From assembly GCF_000004195.4 (NCBI RefSeq), contig NC_030679.2:16052712-16116711 (forward strand): 64,000 bases of DNA, written 5' to 3'. The notes beneath the pieces are model-generated. The model was not told where the DNA came from and ran no database searches. It saw nothing but the letters and a program-made list of their open reading frames with translations. Shown here one piece after another: positions 34,311 to 45,456 of this stretch. This DNA is from Xenopus tropicalis. Taxonomy: Eukaryota; Chordata; Amphibia; Anura; Pipidae. Made by a program: the position numbers and the translations under genes. Every line of letters begins with the position of its first letter. The stretch's first letter is position 1.

Positions 34311-35623
34311 CAGAAGAGAGAAGGTGTCAATTCCTAACTCCTTGTTAAAATCCCTTTTCAGTTCACTTGTGAATCATTCACTTTAGAAGGATTCACTCTT
34401 GCGCTGCTTTCCCAAATTCGTTTCTTAAGTTATAGGGGATGCCTCCCATTCTGAGGGTTAGGCTGGAGTGCACACTGCCCTATGGCTGGAAGAGGATGAC
34501 AAGCGTCTAAGATTCTGGTGGAGGATAGAGTCGGACATCACCAGTAGTTACACAACGTAGCCAACACAGAGATTGGAAGGTGGTGATGCACAAGTTTTCC
34601 CTAAGGGGTCTGGGGCTAGCGGCCATCTTTGTGTGTGAAACTTTCTGCACAGGAGAACCAAGTATTTGCTGAATTGTTAGCCTCCGTTATTAAGCAAGCA
34701 GTCATTCAAGGTTTTCAGGTTTCTGCCTTCAAAAAGAGGCCAGACATTAACATGTTAGACATGAAGATTCTTTTTCTGACATATTGGATACAGATTTATT
34801 GGCCAAATTGGATGTTCAATCCCAGGGCTGTTCGAAAGAAGGGGAGATTGAGTTAGATGAAGACTCCACTTTTCATTTATCAGACATTGAGCCCTTAATC
34901 AAAGAAGTCAGACAGATCCTGACTTTTCCTTTGGAGACTACTATGGTTTCTTCAGCAGATAAACTGTTTTTTCCTTCTTCCTGTGCATTCTTCTTTAAAG
35001 GAAATAATTCTCAATGAATGAAAAAAAATGAAAAAAAAAAAACATAAACAGGGCACAAACAACAGAGAAGTATGACAAAAAATATCCCTTTGATGAATAA
35101 GACTCTTACGTTTTGGGATACTCCTCCAAAAGTGGATATAGCTATAGTAAGCTTGGGAAGAACACTATCTTACCAATGGGCAATGCTTGTAAACCAGTGG
35201 TGGCATGACTTCAGTTTCTAGAGCCCTAAAAGTCTGGCTTTCCGAGTTGGGGGATGTGATCTCTTCAAATGTGAAGAGGCCCAAATTGTTGGAGATGTTG
35301 GCAGATTGTAAATCTGCCACAGAATTTATTTCGGAAGCTTCTTTGGATTTAGTACATTTTTCTGCAAAATCAATGGCCCTATCTGTGGTGACGTGAAGAG
35401 CTCTTTGGCATAAACCAGATGCAGTTTCCAAAACCAATTTATGACAGTTACCCTTTGAGGGGGGAATGTTGTTTGGAGAGAAGCTTGATTTCCAGTTCTT
35501 AAAGGCAAAAAAAAATTTAAGATGCAGCAGTTTTAGTAAGTGATTGGTTAACCAACATAGATTTAAAGGCCGCCTATTTTCATGTGCCAATAGCAAAAGA
35601 ACACAAAGTTTTTCAGATTTGCA

Positions 35624-36096
35624 GTGGGCAACAGCCACATGCAGTTGAAATGCCTTCCATTCACTCTTTCCCAGTCTCTAAGGGTCTTCACGAAGGTGCT
35701 TGTGTCCCTTATTGCAGAATTAAGGAAGGAAGGGATTTCAGTGCAACACTGCCTAGATGACATTTTAATCACCGCAAGTCAGATTGTGAAGTGGGCGAGA
35801 TGGCACTCAAGGTCTTTACAGTTTTATTTTCTAAAAATGGTGAGGCAGCCACATCTCCAGTTACGGAAAAAGATCAGCCTGCCAGAACACTTTGGAGAGA
35901 GTTAGTTCAAGGCAAATGTAATGGAGAAGATATTCCATCAAACGTTCTAGAATTGAGGGCAGTAAAAGAGTCTTTTGCTCATATTTTAAAAGGAAAAAGA
36001 GTGAAAGTTATGTCCGACAACACAACAGAAGTGGCTTACCTGGTGAAACAAGGAGGCACCAAAAGCAGGACTCTGCTGAAAAAAGTAAAGATGTAG
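35624..36096 (+). pseudogene. DIRS RT-RNase H fragment
   Basis: Two overlapping frames (35624-35905 and 35791-36096) carry the RT finger/palm motif with CLDDILI (normally YLDDILI) and then the RNase H with VMSDNTTEVAYLVKQGG. The segment between the RT catalytic box and the RNase H is much shorter than in intact elements. The frame change near 35790 shows a shift or deletion. Confidence 0.7.
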
Positions 36097-36693
36097 AACC
36101 ATTGTTGCAGTGGGCAGAGGAATCGGTAGAAGACCTGACCGCAGTTCACTTACCAGGGAAAGAAAATGTAAAAGCAGATTTGCTTAGCCGAGTAAAATTA
36201 GATCTAGGCGAGTGAAGTCTACACGTAGATGTCTTCAAAGAAATTGTAGACGTATGGAAATAGATGTAATGGCATCCCCACAAAACAGGAAATGACAGCT
36301 TTTCTTCTCAAGATTCCCTCGGCAGTGGATAGCTTGAGACAGAGCTGGTGCAAAGTCTTGATTTACGTCTTTCCTCCGATTCCTCTGATCTGGAGAATGT
36401 AAAACAAATCAGACGAGACAAGGCAGAGGCAATTGCATTAATACCTTTTTGGCCCGAAGGGCTTGGTTTCCTCTGCTAAACAAACTGGTGAGAGAGAAAC
36501 TTCTGTCGGTTTGGAGATTCCCAGGACAGCTGCAGAATCACGAACATCTGTCTTTGATGACCCGGAGACTGAGCAGGTATCTTTGAAAAATCTGGAGCTG
36601 AGGGAAGAAGTTATAAACCTACTCCTGAAATCTAGAAAGAAGAGTGCGTCTCTCCAATATTATAAAGTTACTTAGTTCAATACATTCATTGAA

Positions 36694-37435
36694 TTGGTAT
36701 TGTCCAAAGGTGGAGACCCTCTCTCTACTTCTCCTATGGTGTTGGTAGAATTCCTGTTCTTGGGATTTGAAAGGAACCTTCAATTGACAACAGTGAAAAG
36801 CCAGATTTGGATCTCTGCTTTGACTGGGAAGAACTGGGCAATGGAGCCATTAGTTGAGAGGTCGTTTAATGCGGTCTTGAGAGTGAGACTTAGTAAGAAA
36901 AATTATCTGCCTCCTTGGGATTTGCCCTTTGTTTTGAAAGTGTTACAGCTCCTCCTCCTCTTTATGGCATCTAACCTTGAAAGTGGTACTCTTGGTAACG
37001 GTAAAATCCACATGCAGAGTGGGAGATTTAGCAGCTTTGTCAGCCTCTGAACCCTATACAGTCATCTTTCAAGATAAGGTGGTCCTTAGGCCTACTCTTG
37101 ATTTTCTACTTAAAGTGGTCTCAAAATTCCATAATGACTTGGAGGTCATTTTACCTTCCTTTTGTCCACATCCGAGATCGGAGAAGAAGTTGTGGCATAC
37201 ATTAGATTTGGGAAGAGTAATCAAAATGTATCTGGAATGAACGAAATCATGGAGACAATCAAGTTGATTATTAAAAATTCCTAATGGTTTCAGAAAGGCC
37301 AGTCCCCTACTCAGAGAACTCTTGGTGCTTGGATAGCAATATAGCAGGCAAGAATGTTCCCAAGGGGTTGAAAGCCCATTCCACCAGGGCATTGGCTAAT
37401 TCCTGTACGGCAGAAGCCAGTTGGCTTGTTTGTAA
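36694..37435 (+). pseudogene. DIRS tyrosine recombinase fragment
   Basis: Frames 36694-37050 and 36977-37240 plus a further frame to 37435 together resemble the phage-integrase-like recombinase of DIRS elements. Seen: ISALTGKNWAMEPLVERSF (N-terminal core), VGDLAALSASEP (containing the first catalytic Arg region) and KAHSTRALANS (the HxxR box). The nucleophilic Tyr region is obscured by stops, so it is non-functional. It would have integrated circular cDNA without target duplications. Confidence 0.65.
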
Positions 37436-37460
37436 AACAGACACCCGAGAAAGTCTATAA

Positions 37461-38207
37461 AGTACTGTATAATACATAGCGAGTATTGTTTCTCCATATA
37501 GTAAAATATTAGTACATAGATAGAAGTCACTGTTCTGTGACCACATAAAGCACAAGGCTGCAGAGAACTGAGTATCACTCATGTATTTATAAGGGATAAT
37601 GTACCCCTACTGAAAATTAGAAGTCTCTAAGAATTAACTGCACTATAGCAATCTTGGTGCTTGCCATACAAATGGGTTTCTAGGTGTTATGTTTCATTGT
37701 ATGTGTGCAGTTTATTGTAATGCATGATTTATTCATGGAATACTAATATATCGGGAATTTTTAAACATATATTTATGATTGTCCTGTAGGATCCCAGTAA
37801 GAAGTCTTAAACAGGTCTCTCGGGGTAGGGTAACTGGTGGTTCTGTTTCCTTATTTTCCTGGCCAGTTGGCTAAAGATACACTTTAGGCATGAGCATGCA
37901 TAGTTGAAAATTATTTGGTCCTGATGTGTGAACTGCCCACTATGCCTACTATTGCCACCGGAGAGCTAGGGACAGAAAGTCAAGTGGTTGGGTTTGTTGG
38001 CTTTCATACTTACTGCACTGTTGTGCCTTTTTTGAGGGCTGTATTGGGGAGAGAGGGTGTTAATAATTTAAGAGGGAGGCCTCGGCAGGGATCATTGCTG
38101 TTTGTAGAAAAGATATGCATTTTTATCATTTTTATAGTCTGTACTTTCAGGGATCCAGACATTACAGAATCTTCACATGTACAAAGTATGCTATTCACTA
38201 GATCTGG
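37461..38207. other. Intronic sequence, nothing recognised
   Basis: AT-rich sequence with no clear repeat family or exon signal; the 129-codon ORF at 37915-38304 has no recognisable domain and runs into a decayed MITE. Confidence 0.4.
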
Positions 38208-38520
38208 CCCAAGGTGGCCATACATGGGAAAATTTAATCTGCCTCTGACGGCCTACCTGATGGGTATCCTTCTAAAAATTGCCCAGATGTTGATCAAGCA
38301 TTGATTTTTCTGTCAGATTAAGGACTGCATCAGTTTTTTGATGGATATCTTTCTAAATACTCCTATTCCCATCATCTGTTTATTTGGCCCTAAGGCCAAA
38401 CACCAGTTGTCCCCAGTATTGCCTACCTTAGGTGGACATATTGGGATAAAGATCTGCTTGCTTGGTGGCCTCTCCAAACAATCAGATCTTATAGTGGATG
38501 GCTGCTATTAGTGTACCCAG
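38208..38520. mobile_element. Decayed MITE, AAAGGTGGCC family
   Basis: AAGGTGGCCATACATGGG at the left, with GTCAGATTAAGGACTGCATC and GATAAAGATCTGCTTGCTTGG inside; the right end is unclear. Confidence 0.5.
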
Positions 38521-38875
38521 ATGTGGTAGCCCAGTCCAGTATTTAATTATCAATGTTTTTGAGCTTAACATTCAAAGAAATTTGAATCCAACACACTAGC
38601 CACTGCAGTCTTTGACGAGCCAGTCAGCCTACATTCATAGCACCCAAGTGATCAGGCTGTTTGAGCTGAAGACCAGATTAATGAGTCTGTCCAGTTTATG
38701 CCAAGTGTTTTGGCATTCCAACTAGAGCTCTATCTCAAAAGGGGCAGTGCATTTTAAAGAGGCAGTATACAACTTATATACAACTTATATTTCAACATGA
38801 GCAAAATTGATAGAACTGATGGCAAAAATACATTGCTGCCTATTTTTTAAATTTTACATTGCACATTTTCTAGTT

Positions 38876-39276
38876 AAGGGATCCCCAAACTGAGCCACAC
38901 TCAGATGTAAAATGTATGGCAGCCACACAAACATGGAAAAAAAATTGTTGATGTCAAATAAGGACTGTGATTGGCTTTTTAGCCCCATGTGGACTACTAG
39001 CCTGCAGGAGGTTCTGCTTGGAGTTGTTGATAATTTACTGATAATTGTGTCTACATATGTTTTAGCAGAGGCCATTCTCTGTATTTTCTATGGCAGGGGG
39101 TTATTACTGTCATATAGTAGCTGTGAGAAGTAGCTGCTCCAAATTAGCTTCATGTGTCTCTGTGCTTCAAAAACTTGACTTCAAGCCAGAAATGTAAACA
39201 TGGGTACCCACTTTGAGGCCACTGGGAGCAATATTAATGGGGTGGTGAGCAACCATGCACTGGTTAAGTTAAACAG
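38876..39276. mobile_element. hAT-type MITE (GGGATCCCCAA start)
   Basis: AAGGGATCCCCAAACTGAGCC at the left and TGAGGCCACTGGGAGCAATATTAAT...GTGAGCAACCATGCACTGG at the right. A fragment of the same family is at 54055-54194. Boundaries approximate. Confidence 0.6.
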
Positions 39277-39689
39277 TTTATAACCCACCCTTCACCATTT
39301 GTTGTGACTGATTTGTTAGCAGCAGCCCATTGTGCAGGAGTTTATCTGTGAACTTAATTATCTACCTCAGAATCGCCAAGCATGGAGCAGTTTTAGTTTC
39401 ACTGTTTAGCCCAACTAATAACAAAAAAACCATAGATTTAAATGAATTATTAAAGCAATAGGAAAAGAATGTTTTGCACAAGCCCTATTCACTTCACTCA
39501 TGTTGAACAAGATGGGTATATTGTTTCATTAAAGGTTTACCACCTTCAATTAATACCAGTCTGTAATACATTTTAACTTTTTTATTTACATTAATAGTGA
39601 GGGGCATTTCCTCTTCCTTAAGGCCCAGCATGTTTTGCATGCAGGTGTACTCCAGAGAACAAAAATCAGCCATCTGTGAAACAGCACTA

Positions 39690-39930
39690 TAGGCTCATTT
39701 ACTATATGCACGGCAGGGTGCAAAAGCTGCACTTTGCCATATTTTTGCACTTTTCACCCTTCCTTGCACAGAAGATAAATTTCCTAGGTCTCTGCATTTC
39801 AGCCTCAGGCACAAACCACAGTGGAACACTGTACTTATTGCACCTGCCCTGTGGTAGGTGCTGTAAGTACAGTGCCCCACCTGTAAGTGCAATTTGGCTG
39901 TGTGCCAGATTGTACAACTAGAACCAATTT
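39690..39930. repeat. MITE-like inverted repeat
   Basis: Imperfect hairpin GTACTTATTGCACCTGCC / GGTAGGTGCTGTAAGTAC (39831-39871). Left edge AGGCTCATTTACTA resembles Harbinger-type MITE ends (compare 49934). Weak. Confidence 0.4.
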
Positions 39931-40250
39931 AGGAGTGAGTGAACATTAAGTGATTGTGCTTGGGTGTCCTTTATTGCTCTTGCAATACTGTCTATAGTCT
40001 ATGTAAATGGGTGGCAGTCACAGGCTAATAGGTTTGTTTTCTCTGCCTCTGTTTTTTGGTTGAGCATAGAGGCAATCAGAATGAGAGAGCTACCTTTCAT
40101 AATGTAAAATGAATTCTGTTTTCAAGTGGCATCTTCCAATTTTTTTTATTAAAATTATTATTAGGTAAAAATGATTATAATTATGTTGGGTTGTTTATTG
40201 AAAATATGAGAATTTCATCAGACTTATGTATTGATTTTTTCTGTTTAAAG

Positions 40251-41931
40251 GTTTGGACCCCATGGAATTCCTGTTACTGTCCATCCTAGGCGAGAATACA
40301 AAAATAAGCCAGTGGAATCCATTCAGGAGGAGAGCAAGTCATTCCATGAAGAGCCGTTGGTAAAAAGTGAAGAAAATTCTCCTGAGGATGTTACCCCCAT
40401 TCAGCAATTGGAGAATTGTAAAGTTCAAAATCTGTGGACTACAAAACCTCCACCACTTTTCCACGAAGGAGCTCCATATCCTCCTCCTTTGTTTATCAGG
40501 GACACGTATAACCAGTCAATACCTCAGCCACCTCCCCGTAAAATTAAAAGACCCAAAAAGAAAATCTACAGAGAGGAACCTACTTCCATAATGAATGCCA
40601 TTAAGCTACGACCCAGGCAGGTCTTGTGTGATAAATGTAAAAATAATGTTGTGGCGGATAAGAAGGAGATCAGAAAAGTTGCAACTGACTCTTACAAGAC
40701 AGAAGAAGGAAAGAGACGGCGGCACGAAACTGTAACTACTGTGAACAAAAAACTCAAAACTGATCACAAGGTAAATGGAAAAAGTCAAAATGAAAGTCAG
40801 AAAAGAACGCCTATTACCAAGGTTACTAACCTTGCACATGGACGAGGGAAAGTGGTAAAAGTACCTTCTCAAACAAGTGCAGCAAAGACTCAGATGCACA
40901 CTAAGGAGGTGCTTCAGAACAAAAATATGGATCATGTAAAGGCACGAGAAGTGCTTAAAATGGCCAAGGAAAAGGCACAAAAAAAGCAGAAGGTAACAAC
41001 ATCATCTAAAAATGCACACAGTAAAGTCCACTTTACACGGCGCCTTCAGAACTCCAGCTCAGGGACCCTCCCTCCAAGACTACGCATCAAACCTCAAAGG
41101 TACCGCAACGAGGAGAATGACTCTTCGCTCAAGCCTGGACTTGAGACCTTACGGAGCAGCAAGATTGGTATCAAGCCTCAGACACGCTACTCTGCCACCC
41201 GTTCTGCAGGTGAGACACCCTCAGAAATACAGAGCCCCTCAAATGGCCCTGAAGAGATCAGCAGTGAAATGCAGGATACAAATGTCTGTGTACCACCTGA
41301 GGAGCAGGACTTGCAGCAAACACTGGGCAAAAGGGGCAGCAAAAGCAATATCACAGTTTACATGACCATAAATCAAAAGAAAGCTAACTCTTCCAGTGCC
41401 TCAGTGTGTAGTAGTGATAGCACAGATGATATGAAATCGTCCCACTCTGAGTGTAGTTCTACTGAAAACTTTGATTTCCCCCCAGGCAGCATGCACGCAC
41501 CTTCCTCTTCCTCCTCCTCTTCTGCCTCTTCCAAAGAAGAGAAAAAGCTGAGTAATTCCTTGAAAATAAAGATGTTTTCCAAAAATGTCTCTAAATGTGT
41601 GACCCCTGATGGCAGGACCATATGTGTCGGGGACATTGTTTGGGCAAAGATTTATGGCTTTCCGTGGTGGCCAGCACGTATACTCGCTATAACTGTCAGT
41701 CGAAAAGATACCGGTCTGCTTGTCCGGCAGGAAGCTCGCATATCATGGTTTGGGTCCCCAACAACCTCTTTTCTTGCTTTGTCACAGCTCACCCCATTTT
41801 TAGAAAACTTTCAGTCACGTTTTAACAAGAAGAGAAAGGGTCTTTATCGCAAGGCTATTACAGAAGCAGCTAAGGCTGCCAAACAGCTCACTCCAGAGGT
41901 GCGGGCCCTCCTGACACAATTTGAAACGTGA
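40251..41931 (+). CDS. pwwp2a: PWWP2A exon 2: conserved body and PWWP domain
   Basis: Spliced after acceptor TTTTCTGTTTAAAG (AG 40249-40250). The first base completes the Arg codon begun in exon 1, giving SKR-FGPHGIPVTVHPRREY across the junction, as in other vertebrates. Codons 1050-1608. In order: PPPLFHEGAPYPPPLFIRDT (nearly invariant in PWWP2A), a basic CxxC segment LCDKCKNNVVADKKEIRK, a long Lys/Ser-rich chromatin-binding region, a Ser tract near residue 1466, and a C-terminal PWWP domain from about 1500 with VGDIVWAKIYGFPWWPARI and SWFGSPTTSFLALSQL, ending TPEVRALLTQFET. The PWWP domain binds DNA and H3K36me3 nucleosomes; the internal region contributes H2A.Z binding in mammals. The open frame alone starts at 40312, but coding clearly extends upstream to the acceptor. 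Confidence 0.97.
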
Positions 41932-42590
41932 ACACCTCATGTAAAGATGTAGACTTGGCTGGAGTTAGGCACTGTCCCAGTTGAAGGTCAGCTGAGCATT
42001 TTTTTTTGGTAGCCAACATTTCACGTAAGACACCACAAGTATCAAGTTGTAGTTTAATTGTGTAAATTAGGGGTTCAATGTTCTAGTTTTGGGAGACCTC
42101 CACCTTTCAGTATCACAAAGTCTTGCAATATATGGGCCAATTCTCTACTGAGTGGCCATTAATCTTCTGCAGAGTTCTGAAATCAGTTTTCATTATCGAC
42201 TCATCTGTGGTTTAGATCCGTATATCAAAAAATTATGATGCACTCTGAATTGTAAGACGTCGGTACCGACGCAGTTTATAAGATATTTGTAATGTAACCA
42301 GGGTTAGAATTCAGGAGTTATCGATTCAAATATAACTGTTGACGCATGGTCTCCTGACCAGTTTAATATCCATTCTGGTAAAGATACATTGTGATTTGTC
42401 AGATGTGTAACTGTTACATTTTTGGATGTAATTTTTTCCCAATCATAATTAATGCAGATGCATTATTTTCAATATTAATTTGAGTTTAAGGTATCTGTTT
42501 GCAGGTCAGAAAATATGAAAAGAAAAATTGTAATTGTGTATTGCTCTGAAATGTACAAAAAAAGTGTAAATAAAATTACCTAAATCTGAA
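41932..42590 (+). other. pwwp2a: pwwp2a 3' UTR
   Basis: Non-coding run from the stop (TGA 41929-41931) to the poly-A region. Contains a perfect 14-bp palindrome CGTCGGTACCGACG (42258-42271). Confidence 0.8.
42569..42574 (+). terminator. pwwp2a: pwwp2a polyadenylation signal
   Basis: AATAAA, followed at 42591-42602 by a GU-rich TTTGTTGTGTGT downstream element, the standard cleavage arrangement. Cleavage is expected near 42588. Confidence 0.85.
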
Positions 42591-42602
42591 TTTGTTGTGT
42601 GT

Positions 42603-43303
42603 TACTTAGAAAATTAGGAGCGCACACACGAGAATTATTACAGTTCCCTAACACACCTTACTGAGCAGTAACAATGAACTTAAAAGTAACGATTTAAACA
42701 TTCAGGGTTGGCAACAAATAATCTGTATTGAACCATCGCAATGGTCTCAATGGCTGACTTTTGCAAGTTAAGCATGGTCAGTAAAGAACATTCATGTAAG
42801 AAAAGGACATTTCTAAAGTGAATATCATAGAGAAGTGTGAAGAGCAGGTCCAATTGAAGGGTGGAGGTTTTGAACACATTATTAAGACAACTTTTCTAGG
42901 AAGGAGCAGTAATAGCATTAAATACTCGTTACAGTTCAGGCCTGATACCAGTGTCACAAACAAGCCATGATAGAAAATGTGCCTTTCAAGTGAAGAATCT
43001 AGTTATAAATAGAGCTCACAATCCCCAAAGCATTAAGGCAAGCTTAATGTAAGAAGCTCCCATCTCGTTTATATCCATATGTTTGCATTTACACATACCT
43101 GTGCAAGTCACCTTTGGCTCAGCTTGACTTGGACTTACCCTAAACTGGTTTAACAACAGCACCGGCTTTATCTGATGGCGGTGATGTGCAACCTTTCGCC
43201 TTCCTAGAACAATAGGGTCTCTTCAACTAATACATAACAATGTAAATATTCTGTGTACACAATAAGCTCTGCCTTCATACATTAGGTTTTATGAAAAGTA
43301 AAC
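42603..43303. other. Downstream sequence, no gene on plus strand
   Basis: AT-rich with no repeat family recognised. It could be the far 3' flank of a convergent minus-strand gene (see 43304). The minus ORFs 42680-42877 and 42778-42963 have no domain. Confidence 0.4.
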
Positions 43304-43309
43304 TTTATT
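43304..43309 (-). terminator. Candidate minus-strand polyadenylation signal
   Basis: AATAAA on the minus strand, about 520 bases after the stop of the exon-like ORF at 43828-44010. The spacing would suit a terminal exon, but the signal hexamer is common by chance. Confidence 0.3.
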
Positions 43310-43827
43310 TATAAATAGTTCAGAATCTACCTATTATTGCTTTATCATACCACAACACAGTTCAGAAGAAAGTATAATTGTTTAAAATTTGGAAGGAGCC
43401 TTTGAGTGGGAATGACAGAAATTGATATTTGACTCCAACACTGTTCTTGCCCGGAAGACCCTGACGAAACATTACTACATAGTTAGATATTTGCCCTAAA
43501 GGCTGTTTTTCAATAGCCAGTTAAATGACTTTGGATCAGTATCACAGATATCAAACAAATACAGTTCACGTCAACAGGCAGAACACTATCAAGGCACTTG
43601 GAAACCATGAATTCTCAGATAAACTGAAAAATAAGCACAAGGTGCAGATACTAAGTGGTTTCCCACTTGGTGCTTTTTCATACTTTCTTTCCTGCAAACA
43701 GAAACCCCAGTCTAGGCTAAACTCTTTTTCTTTTTGTTCTAGCATAGTACAATGATTGAGCGTTTACAGGCATATTGATCTATGTTGTGTGCACAGAACA
43801 TTGCTTTTCTGTATATTTGCATTAATA

Positions 43828-44010
43828 TGTATTGTGGCATGTAGCCATCAGTGTCCCTTTGTTCTGAGGCACCAAATCCATCAACCAGTTATGCATTGGA
43901 GAGAGTGTGGCCTTCAGCAGTCCCTGTAATATTTCTGTAGGTTGTCCGCAGAAATTATGACGCCTTGAAAGCTCATCCAAAGATTCGTCTGAACCAGTTC
44001 CGAGCCCTTA
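43828..44010 (-). other. Exon-like ORF, possible terminal exon of a convergent gene
   Basis: On the minus strand a frame reads DESLDELSRRHNFCGQPTE, continues to SPMHNWLMDLVPQNKGTL and ends at a TAA near 43828, about 57 codons. A pyrimidine-rich run and an AG (44010) lie just upstream, but an in-frame stop precedes it, so it would need to be spliced. A second minus frame through the same DNA is also open (ending DNLQKYYRDC). I do not recognise the protein; it is not the C-terminus of TTC1, the convergent neighbour in mammals, as I recall it. Confidence 0.25.
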
Positions 44011-44051
44011 TTTTGCATATTCAAAGTTGAAAAAAAACATTGTGTGAGACT

Positions 44052-44720
44052 TTAAGGGGTTGATTAGTTGAGGTATTTTTCAGCTCAAGCAATCGTAAAG
44101 GAAACCCCACATGAGCTATGAGCTAAGGAACTCGCATTGGGTTTTGGAGAAAAATACCTCATTAGTTGAGGTATTTTTCCCTGAGTTGGGCCTTCTTAAA
44201 TAAGAAAAAGTTTGACACCAAAAAGCTGCAGGACTTTTTCTTATTTAGGGCTGTAGCAGACGGGGAGATTAGTCGCCGCGCGACAAATCTCTCGTCGTGG
44301 ATGACTAATCTCCCCGATATGCCATCCCACAAGCTAGAATGTAAATCGCTGGTGGGATGGCATATGCGGTGCTGAGATCGCCGAAGTTTCCTCTCAAGGC
44401 AACTTCTGAGATTTCGGAAAATTGCCGCGCCAAGGGAGATTTGTTGCGGGCGACTAATCTCCCCTCTGTCACGGCCCCATAGGAGAACCAATCCCCCCGG
44501 GCTTTAAAAAAACCCTTTACTAACACTGCCTTGACCCCCCCCTCACCTCTGCTAGTTAAAGGGGGCTTTTATAGCCCAGGGGTATAGTTCTCCTTTACCC
44601 ATTCAGGTAAAATTACTTTAACTGACAAGGTATTTTTCCCTGAAACCCTGTGTGAGTTTCTAAACTCACGTGGGGTTTTCATTATGATTGCTCAAGCAAT
44701 CCTAAATTAGCCCCTTAGGG
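44052..44720. mobile_element. Harbinger-like MITE containing a nested MITE
   Basis: TIRs AAGGGGTTGATTAG and CTAAATTAGCCCCTTA; TGAGGTATTTTTC and CTCAAGCAATC blocks are inverted within. The 44247-44481 segment is a separate insertion. Confidence 0.65.
44247..44481. mobile_element. Nested MITE, GGGAGATTAGTCGC family
   Basis: TAGGGCTGTAGCAGACGGGG at the left, CCCCTCTGTCACGGCCCC at the right; core GGTGGGATGGCATATGCGG. Intact-looking ends. Confidence 0.75.
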
Positions 44721-45059
44721 TTCGGATTTGGTTCAGTTAAACATTTGGAATTTAACCAATATCTGAATAAAAAGTGCAGAGATTCGGCCTCATCCAAATT
44801 GAATTCTAGAATTGGTGCATACCCTTGCAAATAATTTGCAAACAGTAAAAGCTTTAATAAAGCAATGTTAATTTTATTACGTGGGCGCAACTTTGGGGGA
44901 ACAATGGCTGGAAAGTTTATTTTTTTGCCTTGGCTGCAATATCTTCCATAGTTTGACAGGCCTAAAAGGCAAGAGTATGCTATGTCCTTTGCTATTGCCT
45001 CAAAGAATATGGTGGCTTTCATTCATATTCATTTAAGTGTACAGAAAAGTAATATTCAG

Positions 45060-45456
45060 TGATGGCTACCCTAATCCAGATAACAGCCAGATAAAAGCTG
45101 CCAAATTGGCCTGTGTATTGGGGCTTCCTAACAGGTTGTTTCGGGCAGATATGTAATGGCAGGTTTGAAAAATAGACAAAGTACCTTTATCCTGTCCTTG
45201 CCTAACTGGTACCTGTTGGCCCACAGTATCCAATGATTGGATAAGCTCATGAGTAGAGAAATCAGAGAACTGATAAATCTTTATATTGGCCATACACTGA
45301 CTGATACAAGCTGCCATGTAGGGGGCCCTCAGACAGGCCTGCCCAACTGAGCGCATCGATTTGTTAATGAGGTCCTCGTTCTAATGGCCTGCATCCCGTC
45401 GATGTGATCCAACCATGCCAAACAAGTGTATCTTTCCATGTATGGCCAGCTTATTG
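45060..45456. mobile_element. Decayed MITE, AAAGGTGGCC family
   Basis: TATTGGCCATACACTGACTG and TTCCATGTATGGCCAGCTT with GCCTGCCCAACTGAGCGCATCG between; weakly conserved. Confidence 0.45.

Larger units (their letters stand above)
34630..37460 (+). mobile_element. DIRS-1-like retrotransposon (tyrosine recombinase type), broken
   Basis: Conceptual translation in several frames gives the DIRS order. A gag-like part comes first (ISRALKVWLSELGDV ... ASLDLVHFSAKSMA, 35210-35395). RT follows (LKAAYFHVPIAKEHK near 35570, then FTKVLVSLIAELRKEG and CLDDILITAS at 35690-35775). RNase H is at VLELRAVKESFAHILKGK (35946 onward), and a tyrosine recombinase spans 36690-37430, with VGDLAALSASEPYTVI and a terminal KAHSTRALANS box. 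Several stops, frameshifts and an internal RT deletion make it inactive. The inverted terminal and circular-junction repeats expected of DIRS could not be identified. Confidence 0.8.

Noticed and set aside
36463..36675. Separate gene at 36463-36675
   Set aside because: It is within the DIRS element, between RNase H and recombinase, in a broken frame.
40606..40980. 124-codon minus ORF opposite exon 2
   Set aside because: Antisense of a conserved PWWP2A coding region; no independent signal.
42258..42271. 14-bp palindrome in the 3' UTR as a regulatory site
   Set aside because: Single short palindrome with no family or flanking support; noted only as a sequence feature.
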